Shown: piece after piece, positions 21,667 to 29,031 of the stretch
How the letters are laid out: each line of letters starts with the position of its first letter
Position numbering within the stretch: position 1 is the stretch's first letter
Source of the DNA: a virus
Reading direction: 5' to 3' (one strand)
Virus record (IMG/VR): IMGVR_UViG_3300038701_003207
Span: 1 to 37,311 of that record
Length of the DNA stretch: 37,311 bases
The notes under the pieces: model-generated
What the model was told of the DNA's origin: nothing
Databases searched by the model: none
The model's input: the letters and a program-made list of their open reading frames with translations, nothing else
Translations under genes and position numbers: made by a program

Positions 21667-21998
21667 GCGATTAAGTACTCCACAGATATGTTTATTTCAC
21701 CTTCTGTAGCGGCATCTCCATCATCTTTTACTTGAAACTGCAACCCATTAGGCAACATAGCCACCTGACCATTTTCAGTTTTATAGAGATATTCCCACAC
21801 ACCAGAAGTTGATGGAGGCATTCTTAGCCAATCAGTAACACCATCGTCTTTTGAGACGATAAGCAACACGTCTGTTGTATTGCTTATCGTCACCTGCCAC
21901 GCCGAATTGGCGGTTACAGCCCCAACATCTGCGTATGTTCCACTTATTGAACCAAACGCTAAGGTTCTTACACCTTCATTCTTCGATTTCAGTGCCAT
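21663..21998 (-). CDS. Small all-beta virion protein
   Basis: 111 residues: beta-rich, with TVSN-type strands (WQVTISNTTDVLLIVSKDDG) and a C-terminal INISVEYLIA. The type recurs in phages as a small head or fibre trimer component. It overlaps the next gene by 4 bases and follows the first fibre gene at 22014. Confidence 0.65.
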   Translation of the reverse strand: MALKSKNEGVRTLAFGSISGTYADVGAVTANSAWQVTISNTTDVLLIVSKDDGVTDWLRMPPSTSGVWEYLYKTENGQVAMLPNGLQFQVKDDGDAATEGEINISVEYLIA

Positions 21999-22013
21999 TT
22001 AGTTCCTCGAGAT

Positions 22014-22859
22014 TTAGTTTTGTCTGATAATCACATAGTTAACAATTGAGACATCCCCAGTAATAGTTGAGCTCCCATCAGATGGATCTAATGCAGTGAT
22101 CACAAAGCTTGTAGAAGCTGTTTGAGCCGTGATTGTAAGTTCTCCTAGTGCAGAAGAGCTATTTGCATCAGCTCTTGTTAGCATTATACGATCTCCTGAT
22201 GCAATATTGGTATTTGCTATAGTGACTGTTCCACTAACTAAAGTTGCTTGACCAATGAAATCAGTCACGGCCCCACCATTCATTTGAATTTGTGTGGCTA
22301 CGGTATTTAGAATCAGATTTCCGTCGATAGTCATATTACCATCAGAATCAACTAAAGCCACTTCAGAATCCGCAGAATCTGTGAAGGATACTTTATTTGA
22401 GCCTGCAGCATCTCCCATTTTAATGACCATGTTTTGTCCAGTTGGGACGGTCATATCAAGATCAACACCGGCTCCAGCTGTATAAAGAGGTGCAGTAACA
22501 CTTGTTGCAAGTACAATCGCAGCATCCAAGTTTACTGTAATAGTACTACCACTACCAACAGTTGTTATATTTGTACCACCAGCGATAGTGATATTTCCTC
22601 CAGAAGGAGAAAGAGCACCGCCTGAATCTCCAGTAACAGTGTCTACATCAGAAGCTCCTGGAGCCATTAAGTTCCAAGTAGCAGAACCACTATTGATATT
22701 GTTTAAAATGTATGACTGCCCATTATTGATATCTAACCAGACTTGCCCTAAAGGAAACTTGATATTCGAAGCTCCAGGGGCAGCTGTTGCAATAACGGGT
22801 GGTGGTAAAGTTGGCTGAAGGCCTACGCCAACAGCATAAGAATTTTCTAAACGGGCCAT
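22014..22859 (-). CDS. First fibre-cassette structural protein
   Basis: 281 residues from ATG 22859, which has AAGGAG 6 bases upstream; an upstream in-frame ATG at 22916 lies in the promoter. N-terminal Pro/Ala-rich stretch, then VWLDINNGQSYILNNINSG, then Gly/Ser/Thr-rich beta repeats (GGNITIAGGTNITTVGSGST) and a coiled or beta end. It looks like a trimeric fibre shaft or adaptor. It heads the operon transcribed from the promoter at 22888-22916. Confidence 0.74.
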   Translation of the reverse strand: MARLENSYAVGVGLQPTLPPPVIATAAPGASNIKFPLGQVWLDINNGQSYILNNINSGSATWNLMAPGASDVDTVTGDSGGALSPSGGNITIAGGTNITTVGSGSTITVNLDAAIVLATSVTAPLYTAGAGVDLDMTVPTGQNMVIKMGDAAGSNKVSFTDSADSEVALVDSDGNMTIDGNLILNTVATQIQMNGGAVTDFIGQATLVSGTVTIANTNIASGDRIMLTRADANSSSALGELTITAQTASTSFVITALDPSDGSSTITGDVSIVNYVIIRQN

Positions 22860-22873
22860 TGTGGTTCTCCTTG

Positions 22874-22893
22874 GTGTAGGTGACCGCACTATA
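22874..22893 (-). promoter_or_regulatory. Operon-head motif, copy C
   Basis: GTGTAGGTGACCGC (22874-22887) is identical to the copy at 8363-8376 and is directly followed by ACTATA, the reverse of the -10 box. In the transcript it would be the first 15-20 bases, just before the AAGGAG ribosome site of the fibre gene. Confidence 0.55.
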
Positions 22894-22916
22894 AAATGTT
22901 TTATTGAAATATGCAA
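22888..22916 (-). promoter_or_regulatory. Sigma70-like promoter of the fibre operon
   Basis: Minus-strand TTGCAT (22911-22916) and TATAGT (22888-22893) are exactly 17 bases apart. An ATAAAA/TTTTAT palindrome (22891-22904) lies in the spacer and may be an operator. Confidence 0.68.
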
Positions 22917-22931
22917 AGAAAATCCTTTAGA

Positions 22932-22961
22932 AAGACAAAAAAGGACGATTTGTTATATAAT
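22932..22961 (+). promoter_or_regulatory. Promoter of the RHH cassette
   Basis: AAGACA (22932-22937) is 18 bases upstream of a perfect TATAAT (22956-22961). The ATG of the RHH gene starts 7 bases after the -10, where transcription should begin, so the mRNA may be leaderless. Confidence 0.55.
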
Positions 22962-22967
22962 TATGCT

Positions 22968-23120
22968 ATGGAAGAAAAAGAACCCCTTAAGATTATACCA
23001 ATCAGCGTGAGATTATCTTTTGCAAAGATGGTAAAAATAGAAGCTGCCAAAAGAAATATTTCAATGGCTGAATTAATAAGGCAAGCGATAAGGCACTTTT
23101 TAGAAACATATAATCAGTGA
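22968..23120 (+). CDS. Ribbon-helix-helix (Arc/CopG-like) regulator
   Basis: 50 residues from ATG 22968. Beta strand IIPISVRLSF, then helix AKMVKIEAAKRN, then helix ISMAELIRQAIRHFLETY: the standard RHH fold of phage repressors. There is no ribosome site, but the ATG sits where transcription is expected to start, as in leaderless lambda cI. A longer frame begins at 22911 but also lacks a ribosome site. It is divergent from the fibre operon and may repress it through the palindrome in the promoter spacer. Confidence 0.78.
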   Translation: MEEKEPLKIIPISVRLSFAKMVKIEAAKRNISMAELIRQAIRHFLETYNQ

Positions 23121-23127
23121 GGTAAAG

Positions 23128-23370
23128 ATGGACTGGATGCAATTTATAATTTTCGTAGGCTCCTTTGTAGGATTATTCTTTTGGAATAGATCCGAATCAA
23201 GGGCGGACATAAGACATATGGATGGAAAAATAGAGGCACACAGAACAGAGACGAATACTATTCTTCGGGCTATTCAAGACGAAATGAAAGATTTCCATGG
23301 GAGGCTCGAAAAACAAGATATGGAATTTCGCATGAGACTTATTGCAATTGAAGAAAGGAGAGGGAAGTGA
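23128..23370 (+). CDS. Small membrane coiled-coil protein, DFHGRL family, copy 4
   Basis: 80 residues. An N-terminal membrane helix (MDWMQFIIFVGSFVGLFFW) is followed by a long charged coiled coil containing AIQDEMKDFHGRLEKQD, an insertion, and RMRLIAIEERRGK. The insertion between GRL and AIEERRGK splits the tail motif. GAGG precedes the ATG, and the stop overlaps the next start (TGATG). It is second in the RHH operon. Confidence 0.82.
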   Translation: MDWMQFIIFVGSFVGLFFWNRSESRADIRHMDGKIEAHRTETNTILRAIQDEMKDFHGRLEKQDMEFRMRLIAIEERRGK

Positions 23371-23619
23371 TGGAAGAAAGTGAAAATAAGGACGTCACAG
23401 AGATAAAGAACCTTTTTACAGTTAGAGGTCTCGCAGAGAAAAACAAACAACTGGGAACTTGGCCAGATACCGAAGCTGCAATTTGGAACATTTAGAGCAG
23501 AGTCACCAGAAAATGGCTTTGGAAACGGAGTATTTTTAAAAATGGGGCGAAGGGTACTCGTGGATGAAGCAAAACTTCAACAAGCTATAATTCGAAAGCA
23601 AGAAGGAAGAGAAAAATGA
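23370..23619 (+). pseudogene. Excisionase-like DNA-binding gene with a +1 frameshift
   Basis: The frame from ATG 23370 reads MEESENKDVTEIKNLFTVRG, LAEKNKQLGTWPDTEAAIWN, then meets a stop at 23493-23495. In the +1 frame the protein continues RAESPENGFGNGVFLKMGRR and VLVDEAKLQQAI to a stop at 23617-23619. That stop overlaps the next start as ATGA, the same linkage as its neighbours. The joined protein (about 82 residues) matches short excisionase/MerR-like phage proteins ending GRRVLVDEAK. One extra base near ATTTAG breaks it. It could be a real loss, a sequencing error, or programmed +1 frameshifting. Confidence 0.75.
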
Positions 23620-23885
23620 ATGAAATTTTAGAAACTCTAAAGAATTTTGATGTCCATACTCTTGTAGGTGTAAGTATTGTTTTTTGGTACTTCACTCGAA
23701 ATATTCGAAACGAGATCAAAGAGGAAATAAAAGCAATTCGCACAGATAATGCAGCTCAAACAAAAAGAACCGACCGTCTCTATGAAATGTTTTGCGAAAT
23801 GCAACGAGAAATTAAAGATATCCGCGTAGATATGCAGAAAGAAATCAAGGATCTCTACGTAGATTGGAATAAGGAGAAAGGTTGA
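23616..23885 (+). CDS. Membrane-anchored coiled-coil protein
   Basis: 89 residues. A membrane helix at about 14-27 (HTLVGVSIVFWYFT) is followed by about 60 residues of charged coiled coil (EIKEEIKAIRTDNAAQTKRT, then EMQREIKDIRVDMQKEIKDL). It has the layout of the DFHGRL family but lacks the motif, with EIKDLYVDW near the end instead. The start overlaps the preceding frameshifted gene and the stop overlaps a tiny hydrophobic frame (TGATG). Confidence 0.76.
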   Translation: MNEILETLKNFDVHTLVGVSIVFWYFTRNIRNEIKEEIKAIRTDNAAQTKRTDRLYEMFCEMQREIKDIRVDMQKEIKDLYVDWNKEKG

Positions 23886-23935
23886 TGTTGTACGGAATAC
23901 TCATTGGATTCTTGATATATCTTATTCCTGATTAG
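23885..23935 (+). CDS. Possible 16-residue hydrophobic peptide
   Basis: MLYGILIGFLIYLIPD from ATG 23885, overlapping the previous stop as TGATG, the linkage used by the other genes of this operon. It is a single short membrane segment. Its 3' end overlaps the 3' end of the convergent gene at 23922. It may be a membrane micropeptide or chance; only its linkage argues for it. Confidence 0.35.
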   Translation: MLYGILIGFLIYLIPD

Positions 23936-26396
23936 ACTCTAAACCTGAGTCTATTTCTTGAATAATTTTTCCTATTTTAGCAGGAGCCCAACTTGCTGGA
24001 TTTGCCAACTTCTTCATCCCATTTCTCACTGTAGGAGAAATTAACATTCTATAATAAATTTCTTTGCTTATTTTTGGCATGACAGCAAAACCAAGATAAG
24101 CCAATACTCCAGCTTTTCCACCAAGCAATGAAGCAAGCATAGACTTTGCAGTCAAACCCGCAGCACTAAACATAGACTCTCGAAGCGATTTTGGAGCTTT
24201 TATATTTGCTTTTTCAATATTGGTACTTATATTTTTAGAAAGTCTTTCTAAGTTATCTGCAAAAGCAAGACCTTCTTTTCCAGCAGCATCTCTTATAATA
24301 GTTCTTACGTGAGGATCTCTAAGGATGTCTTTTGCTTTATCCCATTTTATGATTCCTGCATCCGTAGTCAAAGAGCTGAATACATCTTGTACAGCTTGTT
24401 TTTGTAGATTTTTAAGAATCTTTCTTCCTTTTGGACTTTTCTCAAGCATTTGTTTGGTGATGTTGTATCCCTTCGGATTTTTCATTAAATCAAGAGTTAA
24501 GGAGGGACGAGTACCACTAGTAGACGCTTGTTGAATATCACTAAGGATCTTCTGTTGGAGAACATTTCTAGAACCTTTATTAGAAAGCGTATCACCCATT
24601 TCTAAGATATTTTTCGCTGACCTATTAGCGTTTTCACTCAAATGTGGAGATAACTCTCTAAAAGCTTTCTCTGCTTCTATGTTTGACATTTCTCCTAACT
24701 TTTTCACTATCTGTTGTTCAAAACGAGCAAAGGCTTCTGGATCTTTTCTAAGAAGGTTTTTCATTGTTTTTGCATTAGAACCTTGTAAAAAACGAGTCAA
24801 TGCTGCTTCAGGGGCATCTTTTTTTCTAAGAAAATCTACAGCTTCTTGCCCTATGGTTCTACTGAATTTTCCATAAGCTTTATCCGTTTGTATATAAGCA
24901 TTTTTCAATGTTGGCGCTTTATCTAACGAAGTTAAAATATCTTTTTGAATCTCCCTGGAAACACTCTTAAGAAGATTTCTAATATTAGGATCAGTAGCTT
25001 CATAATTGACAAGACTTGTAAGATTCCTTTTTAATCTCATCATATCATTTACATTTACCTTTTCTTGATAAGTAGCAGCTTTTTTTAGAAGACCTGTGGT
25101 TGTATTGAGATCATTTTCTCCTAAAATCTGAGCAAACTTTTTACTTTTTTCTCCTTCTGTCAAATTAGAAAGTAGTTTTTTAATATTATTTGTCGTTCTT
25201 TCTCCCAAGTCAAACCTGGCAGTTTCTAAGGCACTTTCTACTTGTTTTTGACCAAAAGCTTTTGTTCTAGGAGAAGATAATTTTTTTTCTAAATCTTTTG
25301 CTTTTTGTAATGATTGAGAAGGAACTGCCTCTATTTCTGAAGCCCTTTTAGCAATTCCTTCATAAAGGGTGTTAAACCTCTTTTTTTCCTCTTTAACAAA
25401 TCCCTCCACACTGTCAGAAATTTTATTCCATGCAACTTCATTTGTGGGGACTTCAGAAGCTATTTTTTTAAGTTCATCTAACTTTGCTCCCTGAATAATA
25501 TCTTGCTCAATTTTTCTAGCGTTTATAGTAGGAAGACGCTCGTAAAGTTTTTCACCAGTCTCTCCTAATGTTTGGCCTAATTTTTCTATTTGTTGAGCTG
25601 AAATACCTTCGATAACTTTTTGGACTTGTTGAGGACGCACCTTCATTTCAGCTTGCGCTATCTTGGAAGGCGTCTGGGCTATTTTGGGCAAAGATTCTAC
25701 AGCTTTTTTCGCTTTTCCAGCAGGAGATAAAAACCCAGCAACAATATCCGAAATCATTTGTCCTGTTTCACCAAAACCTATGGCTTCTGCTCCTTTGGCT
25801 CCTCCCAGTCCGAATAATTCAGAAAAAATTCCAGTAGCTCCGAAAGGTGCTCCTCTAACCAATCTTCGAGGAATTTCTTGAACTATATTTTCTGTATAAG
25901 GACGCTCTACTCCAAACCCTAGCAATTCTTTCAATTGACTGAGCCCTCCAGGAGTCATCACAGGAGCTGCTATATCATCATCTACATCTATAAAAGGGTT
26001 GTCAAAAGAAGCACGTGCTAAAGCTTCTTGACCAGGTGTTTGCACTTGCTTTCTTCCTTCTTCATCAAGAAGAAGTGAGGTAGGCAACATTCCTAGATCT
26101 AAAAGATCAGTAAATCCTTGAGCTAATCCTTTCGGAGCAGACTTTAAACTTATATCTTCTCTTTGGGGAGGTTGTGCAACATCTTGTTGCACAATTTCAG
26201 GTGATATAAATTGTTGTTGTTGATCAGGAGAAAGCTCTAAAAATGTAGAGAGAATATCTTGAGAAGAAAATCCTTCTTTTTGCAAATCCTTAAATTGTCC
26301 TTCTAAATCAGGACTGATTTCTTGAAGAGTCTCTAAGATATCATCATGGGAATACCCTTCTTCCAAAAGTTTAGGTATGTCTTCCATAACATTCAT
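23922..26396 (-). CDS. Large internal (ejection) virion protein
   Basis: 824 residues, mostly helical and Lys/Glu-rich. The N-terminus has two tandem repeats (LLEEGYSHDDILETLQEISP, then LQKEGFSSQDILSTFLELSP, residues about 10-62), a short motif seen in large phage internal proteins. A Gly/Ala-rich hydrophobic stretch lies near the C-terminus (SMLASLLGGKAGVLAYLGFA). Place and size fit the long ejection protein of P22/T7-like phages that leaves with the DNA and spans the envelope. No transglycosylase motif is visible. It is the last gene of the virion operon. Confidence 0.72.
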   Translation of the reverse strand: MNVMEDIPKLLEEGYSHDDILETLQEISPDLEGQFKDLQKEGFSSQDILSTFLELSPDQQQQFISPEIVQQDVAQPPQREDISLKSAPKGLAQGFTDLLDLGMLPTSLLLDEEGRKQVQTPGQEALARASFDNPFIDVDDDIAAPVMTPGGLSQLKELLGFGVERPYTENIVQEIPRRLVRGAPFGATGIFSELFGLGGAKGAEAIGFGETGQMISDIVAGFLSPAGKAKKAVESLPKIAQTPSKIAQAEMKVRPQQVQKVIEGISAQQIEKLGQTLGETGEKLYERLPTINARKIEQDIIQGAKLDELKKIASEVPTNEVAWNKISDSVEGFVKEEKKRFNTLYEGIAKRASEIEAVPSQSLQKAKDLEKKLSSPRTKAFGQKQVESALETARFDLGERTTNNIKKLLSNLTEGEKSKKFAQILGENDLNTTTGLLKKAATYQEKVNVNDMMRLKRNLTSLVNYEATDPNIRNLLKSVSREIQKDILTSLDKAPTLKNAYIQTDKAYGKFSRTIGQEAVDFLRKKDAPEAALTRFLQGSNAKTMKNLLRKDPEAFARFEQQIVKKLGEMSNIEAEKAFRELSPHLSENANRSAKNILEMGDTLSNKGSRNVLQQKILSDIQQASTSGTRPSLTLDLMKNPKGYNITKQMLEKSPKGRKILKNLQKQAVQDVFSSLTTDAGIIKWDKAKDILRDPHVRTIIRDAAGKEGLAFADNLERLSKNISTNIEKANIKAPKSLRESMFSAAGLTAKSMLASLLGGKAGVLAYLGFAVMPKISKEIYYRMLISPTVRNGMKKLANPASWAPAKIGKIIQEIDSGLESNQE

Positions 26397-27250
26397 TTTT
26401 TCTTTCTCTTCTCTCTTACAATGTCAGCAAATGATTGTTCTTTTTTTTGCCCAAAAGGCGAAGGCATGTTAGCTGATAATTGTTCAGTTAAATTTGAAAC
26501 TCTATCCTCTAACAGAGGATCATATAAAGCCGCAGGGTCTTCTTCTAAAATTTGTTGCACTGCTTGAGGATATAAAGAGCCTTGTTTAACCAAATCATAC
26601 CATAAACGGAAAGCCTCCATATTTTCTTGCATAGATTTATTAGGATTAAAGAGATTATCTTCCAACAATGCTAATTTCGGAGTCGTTAATCCTCTCATCC
26701 CTTTTGTATCACCTAAATCTATCAAGCTTCTTTTTGCAATGGATTTCAAAGTCTGTACTTCTTTTGGAGTCTTACCAGTTAGCCAATTACCAAATCTACT
26801 AACTGCTCCACCAGCTCCCGCTCCTGGCACCTTATCAGAAGTAATAGCATTGAATACATTTTCGGCTTCATCTAGTAAAGGTTTGGCTTTTCTTGCATAT
26901 CCCTGGATTGAAGCTATCAATTTCGCATTTTGGTTATATTGTCCCCTTTTTACAGGATCTACTTGATTTTTTCTTTTTGATTGCTCTCCCAGTAACTTCA
27001 TGTAGCCCAAAGCGGTCTGAGGATTCACTCTTTTTCCTGATTGAGATAAAGCAGATTGAAAGGCACTCATTTGCTCAACTAAAGAATCTTCAGGGTTTAT
27101 AGAAGACATAGCTTGTTGCAAAGCATCCATTTCCCCTAATTGCTGTTGTTCTTGACCTCTTTTATTTATGGCCTGTGCAAAAGCATCTCCTACTCCTAGA
27201 ATGGCATTATTTAATCCTTTATCACTTTGAAAAATAATAGGTTGAGGCAT
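26393..27250 (-). CDS. Ejection or internal virion protein
   Basis: 285 residues, helical and Gln/Lys-rich (KRGQEQQQLGEMDALQQAMS). It is between the S74-containing protein and the 824-residue protein, with overlaps of 1 and 4 bases. Its order and composition match the ejection proteins of P22-type phages (gp7/gp20/gp16 trio). Function is inferred from position. Confidence 0.68.
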   Translation of the reverse strand: MPQPIIFQSDKGLNNAILGVGDAFAQAINKRGQEQQQLGEMDALQQAMSSINPEDSLVEQMSAFQSALSQSGKRVNPQTALGYMKLLGEQSKRKNQVDPVKRGQYNQNAKLIASIQGYARKAKPLLDEAENVFNAITSDKVPGAGAGGAVSRFGNWLTGKTPKEVQTLKSIAKRSLIDLGDTKGMRGLTTPKLALLEDNLFNPNKSMQENMEAFRLWYDLVKQGSLYPQAVQQILEEDPAALYDPLLEDRVSNLTEQLSANMPSPFGQKKEQSFADIVREKRKKK

Positions 27251-28023
27251 TATTCTCCCTCCAAAACATCTATTTTATCACTGAGTTCCTTCACTGCATT
27301 GATCAATACTCCAATCACTCCATAAAGATCTACATGCAGAATACCATCTTTTTTACCTGTCAATTCTTTTGGCATATCTTCAGCAATCAGACCAACACGG
27401 TCTTTGGCATTTGGATTCTTCATTTTGTAGTCATACTGCTTCACTTCCATATTTAGAATCGCATGAAGACCTTTTTCGTATTCGCGAATATTTTCTTTAA
27501 CTTCTTTTGAAGACATCATCATTCCAGCTCCAACTGATCCTGCCGCTCCTAATAGAGGGCCTAATATTCCTTGTTGTTGTTGGATCATTGGTGAGAAGGT
27601 TTGACCTGTTAAATAAGGCTGCAAGAGCTGCATAGCTTGCAAAGCTTGCGTATTTTGGTTCTGGCTAAATTGTCCAAACTGAGAACCCAATGAAGTAGAA
27701 AGATCAGACGCGCTTTGAGCTAGAGCTTGGTTTAAAGCAGATGAGGAAGAGGCGTTCATATTTCCAAACCTTTCCTGTATTGCAGGCAGAACATTTCTCT
27801 CATAGGCCATCATTGCAGGGTCTACATAAGACTGCTGAAATAAAGATTGCATATCCTCTTGTGACTGAGGCCCTAAAAACTTTTGAAAATTTTGAGCTGC
27901 TAGTTGTCCTCCTTGAGGCACAATCTGAGATAACGCTTGCTGCTGCTCGGGAGTTAGCATACTTACATTGCCTTGATGCTTTACCCCTCCAAATAATGTT
28001 CTTCCTACTCCTGATCCTGACAT
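27250..28023 (-). CDS. Virion protein with C-terminal S74 intramolecular chaperone
   Basis: 257 residues. The N-terminal 165 residues are Gln/Ser-rich helices (QQQALSQIVPQGGQLAAQNF), ending in a Gly/Ala/Met hydrophobic segment (LLGAAGSVGAGMMM). From SSKEVKENIREYEKGLHAIL on is a Peptidase_S74 chaperone domain (VKQYDYKM, DRVGLIAEDMPKEL, YGVIGVLINAVKEL). S74 domains cleave themselves after trimer assembly, usually before the Ser near SSK. Here they are fused to what looks like an ejection-protein-like N-terminus, unlike the usual fibre fusion. Confidence 0.82.
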   Translation of the reverse strand: MSGSGVGRTLFGGVKHQGNVSMLTPEQQQALSQIVPQGGQLAAQNFQKFLGPQSQEDMQSLFQQSYVDPAMMAYERNVLPAIQERFGNMNASSSSALNQALAQSASDLSTSLGSQFGQFSQNQNTQALQAMQLLQPYLTGQTFSPMIQQQQGILGPLLGAAGSVGAGMMMSSKEVKENIREYEKGLHAILNMEVKQYDYKMKNPNAKDRVGLIAEDMPKELTGKKDGILHVDLYGVIGVLINAVKELSDKIDVLEGE

Positions 28024-28490
28024 ACCTTCTCCTCCTTGTACTCCATTAAGATATCCTTTGACCTTTTGAAGCCATATCTCTCACTGTGCTTCGGATATCG
28101 TGTAAGCCAGTATGCTTTCTTTATCTTAGCTGTTTTCATAATATCTTTTACATGATCAGCTGCAATTTCCACAGCTTTTCCTAAGTGCCAATACTTATTG
28201 TCTATAGAAAAATTATGTATAAAAATATGTCCACAGAATTCATCGACCACGAACCAAAGAAAACCAACAACAACATTATTTTCATCTAACAATCCATAAA
28301 TGTGGTTCAAAGGGTTTACTTTAATCCCATCTTTTGAAGGAAAAGAGCAATTTTGCTCGTTGTATTTATAGAAATTCTCAACACTGAATTCACGATGCTT
28401 GAGCTGTTCTACTAAATATTTTGGAATGATAGAAGGAGAAAGCAATCTCACCCATCTTAACTTATCAAATTTGTCTTCTTTATCTTTCAA
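28005..28490 (-). CDS. GNAT-like acetyltransferase, virion-associated
   Basis: 161 residues. The fold pattern (HIYGLLDENNVVVGFLWFVV, then FIHNFSIDNKYWHLGKAVEI, then YGFKRSK at the end) is that of GNAT acetyltransferases. Phages often carry such a gene among internal virion genes. The substrate is unknown. It overlaps the gene at 28023 by 19 bases and the previous gene by 11. Confidence 0.72.
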   Translation of the reverse strand: MKDKEDKFDKLRWVRLLSPSIIPKYLVEQLKHREFSVENFYKYNEQNCSFPSKDGIKVNPLNHIYGLLDENNVVVGFLWFVVDEFCGHIFIHNFSIDNKYWHLGKAVEIAADHVKDIMKTAKIKKAYWLTRYPKHSERYGFKRSKDILMEYKEEKVCQDQE

Positions 28491-29031
28491 TTTCTTGTCC
28501 TATGTATCGAATGTGTCCAATCAATTGTCCAGCTGCCGTATTGGCGGTTACGTTAGCCGTTGCAGCAGAGCTGCCACTGCCCCATATTTCCCCTCTAAAT
28601 GTCCCTGGAATTCCATTGATTGTTAAAGTTGTAAGTCCTGTACCATATGCCAAGGTGCTTGTTTGTAAAACCCCTACAAATGGTTTTTGCTCCGCATCAA
28701 ACACTTGATAGGGAAGTTCAACATAAAGATTACCCGCAGGAGTTCCAGTTTCAATTTCATCCCACACAACATCAAACCAATAGTCAACCATGATTCCTTG
28801 CCTTAAATACCACCCTTCTTGAGAAACGTAACCATAAGTTGTATCAGATCCAGTATCCTTCAAAACAGGCGAAACCTCAGCGTAATCCCCATTAATCTCC
28901 TGAGTCATATCTCTATACATTTCTTCTAACTTACGAACCAAAGCACGCTGATATTCCATCATTTGCTCTGGTTCACCAGAAGTAATCTGAGCTTTCTCAA
29001 GAGGCAGCTGTATTTCAATAGGAAGCGTCAT
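28480..29031 (-). CDS. Tail-associated beta protein
   Basis: 183 residues from ATG 29031 (ATGA overlap with the hub gene stop; a frame start 10 codons earlier lies inside that gene). It begins MTLPIEIQLPLEKAQI, then a short helix, then all-beta DTGSDTTYGYVSQEGWYLRQ and a beta C-terminus. Not matched to a named family. Between the hub and the GNAT gene, so a tail or ejection component is likely. Confidence 0.65.
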   Translation of the reverse strand: MTLPIEIQLPLEKAQITSGEPEQMMEYQRALVRKLEEMYRDMTQEINGDYAEVSPVLKDTGSDTTYGYVSQEGWYLRQGIMVDYWFDVVWDEIETGTPAGNLYVELPYQVFDAEQKPFVGVLQTSTLAYGTGLTTLTINGIPGTFRGEIWGSGSSAATANVTANTAAGQLIGHIRYIGQEIER

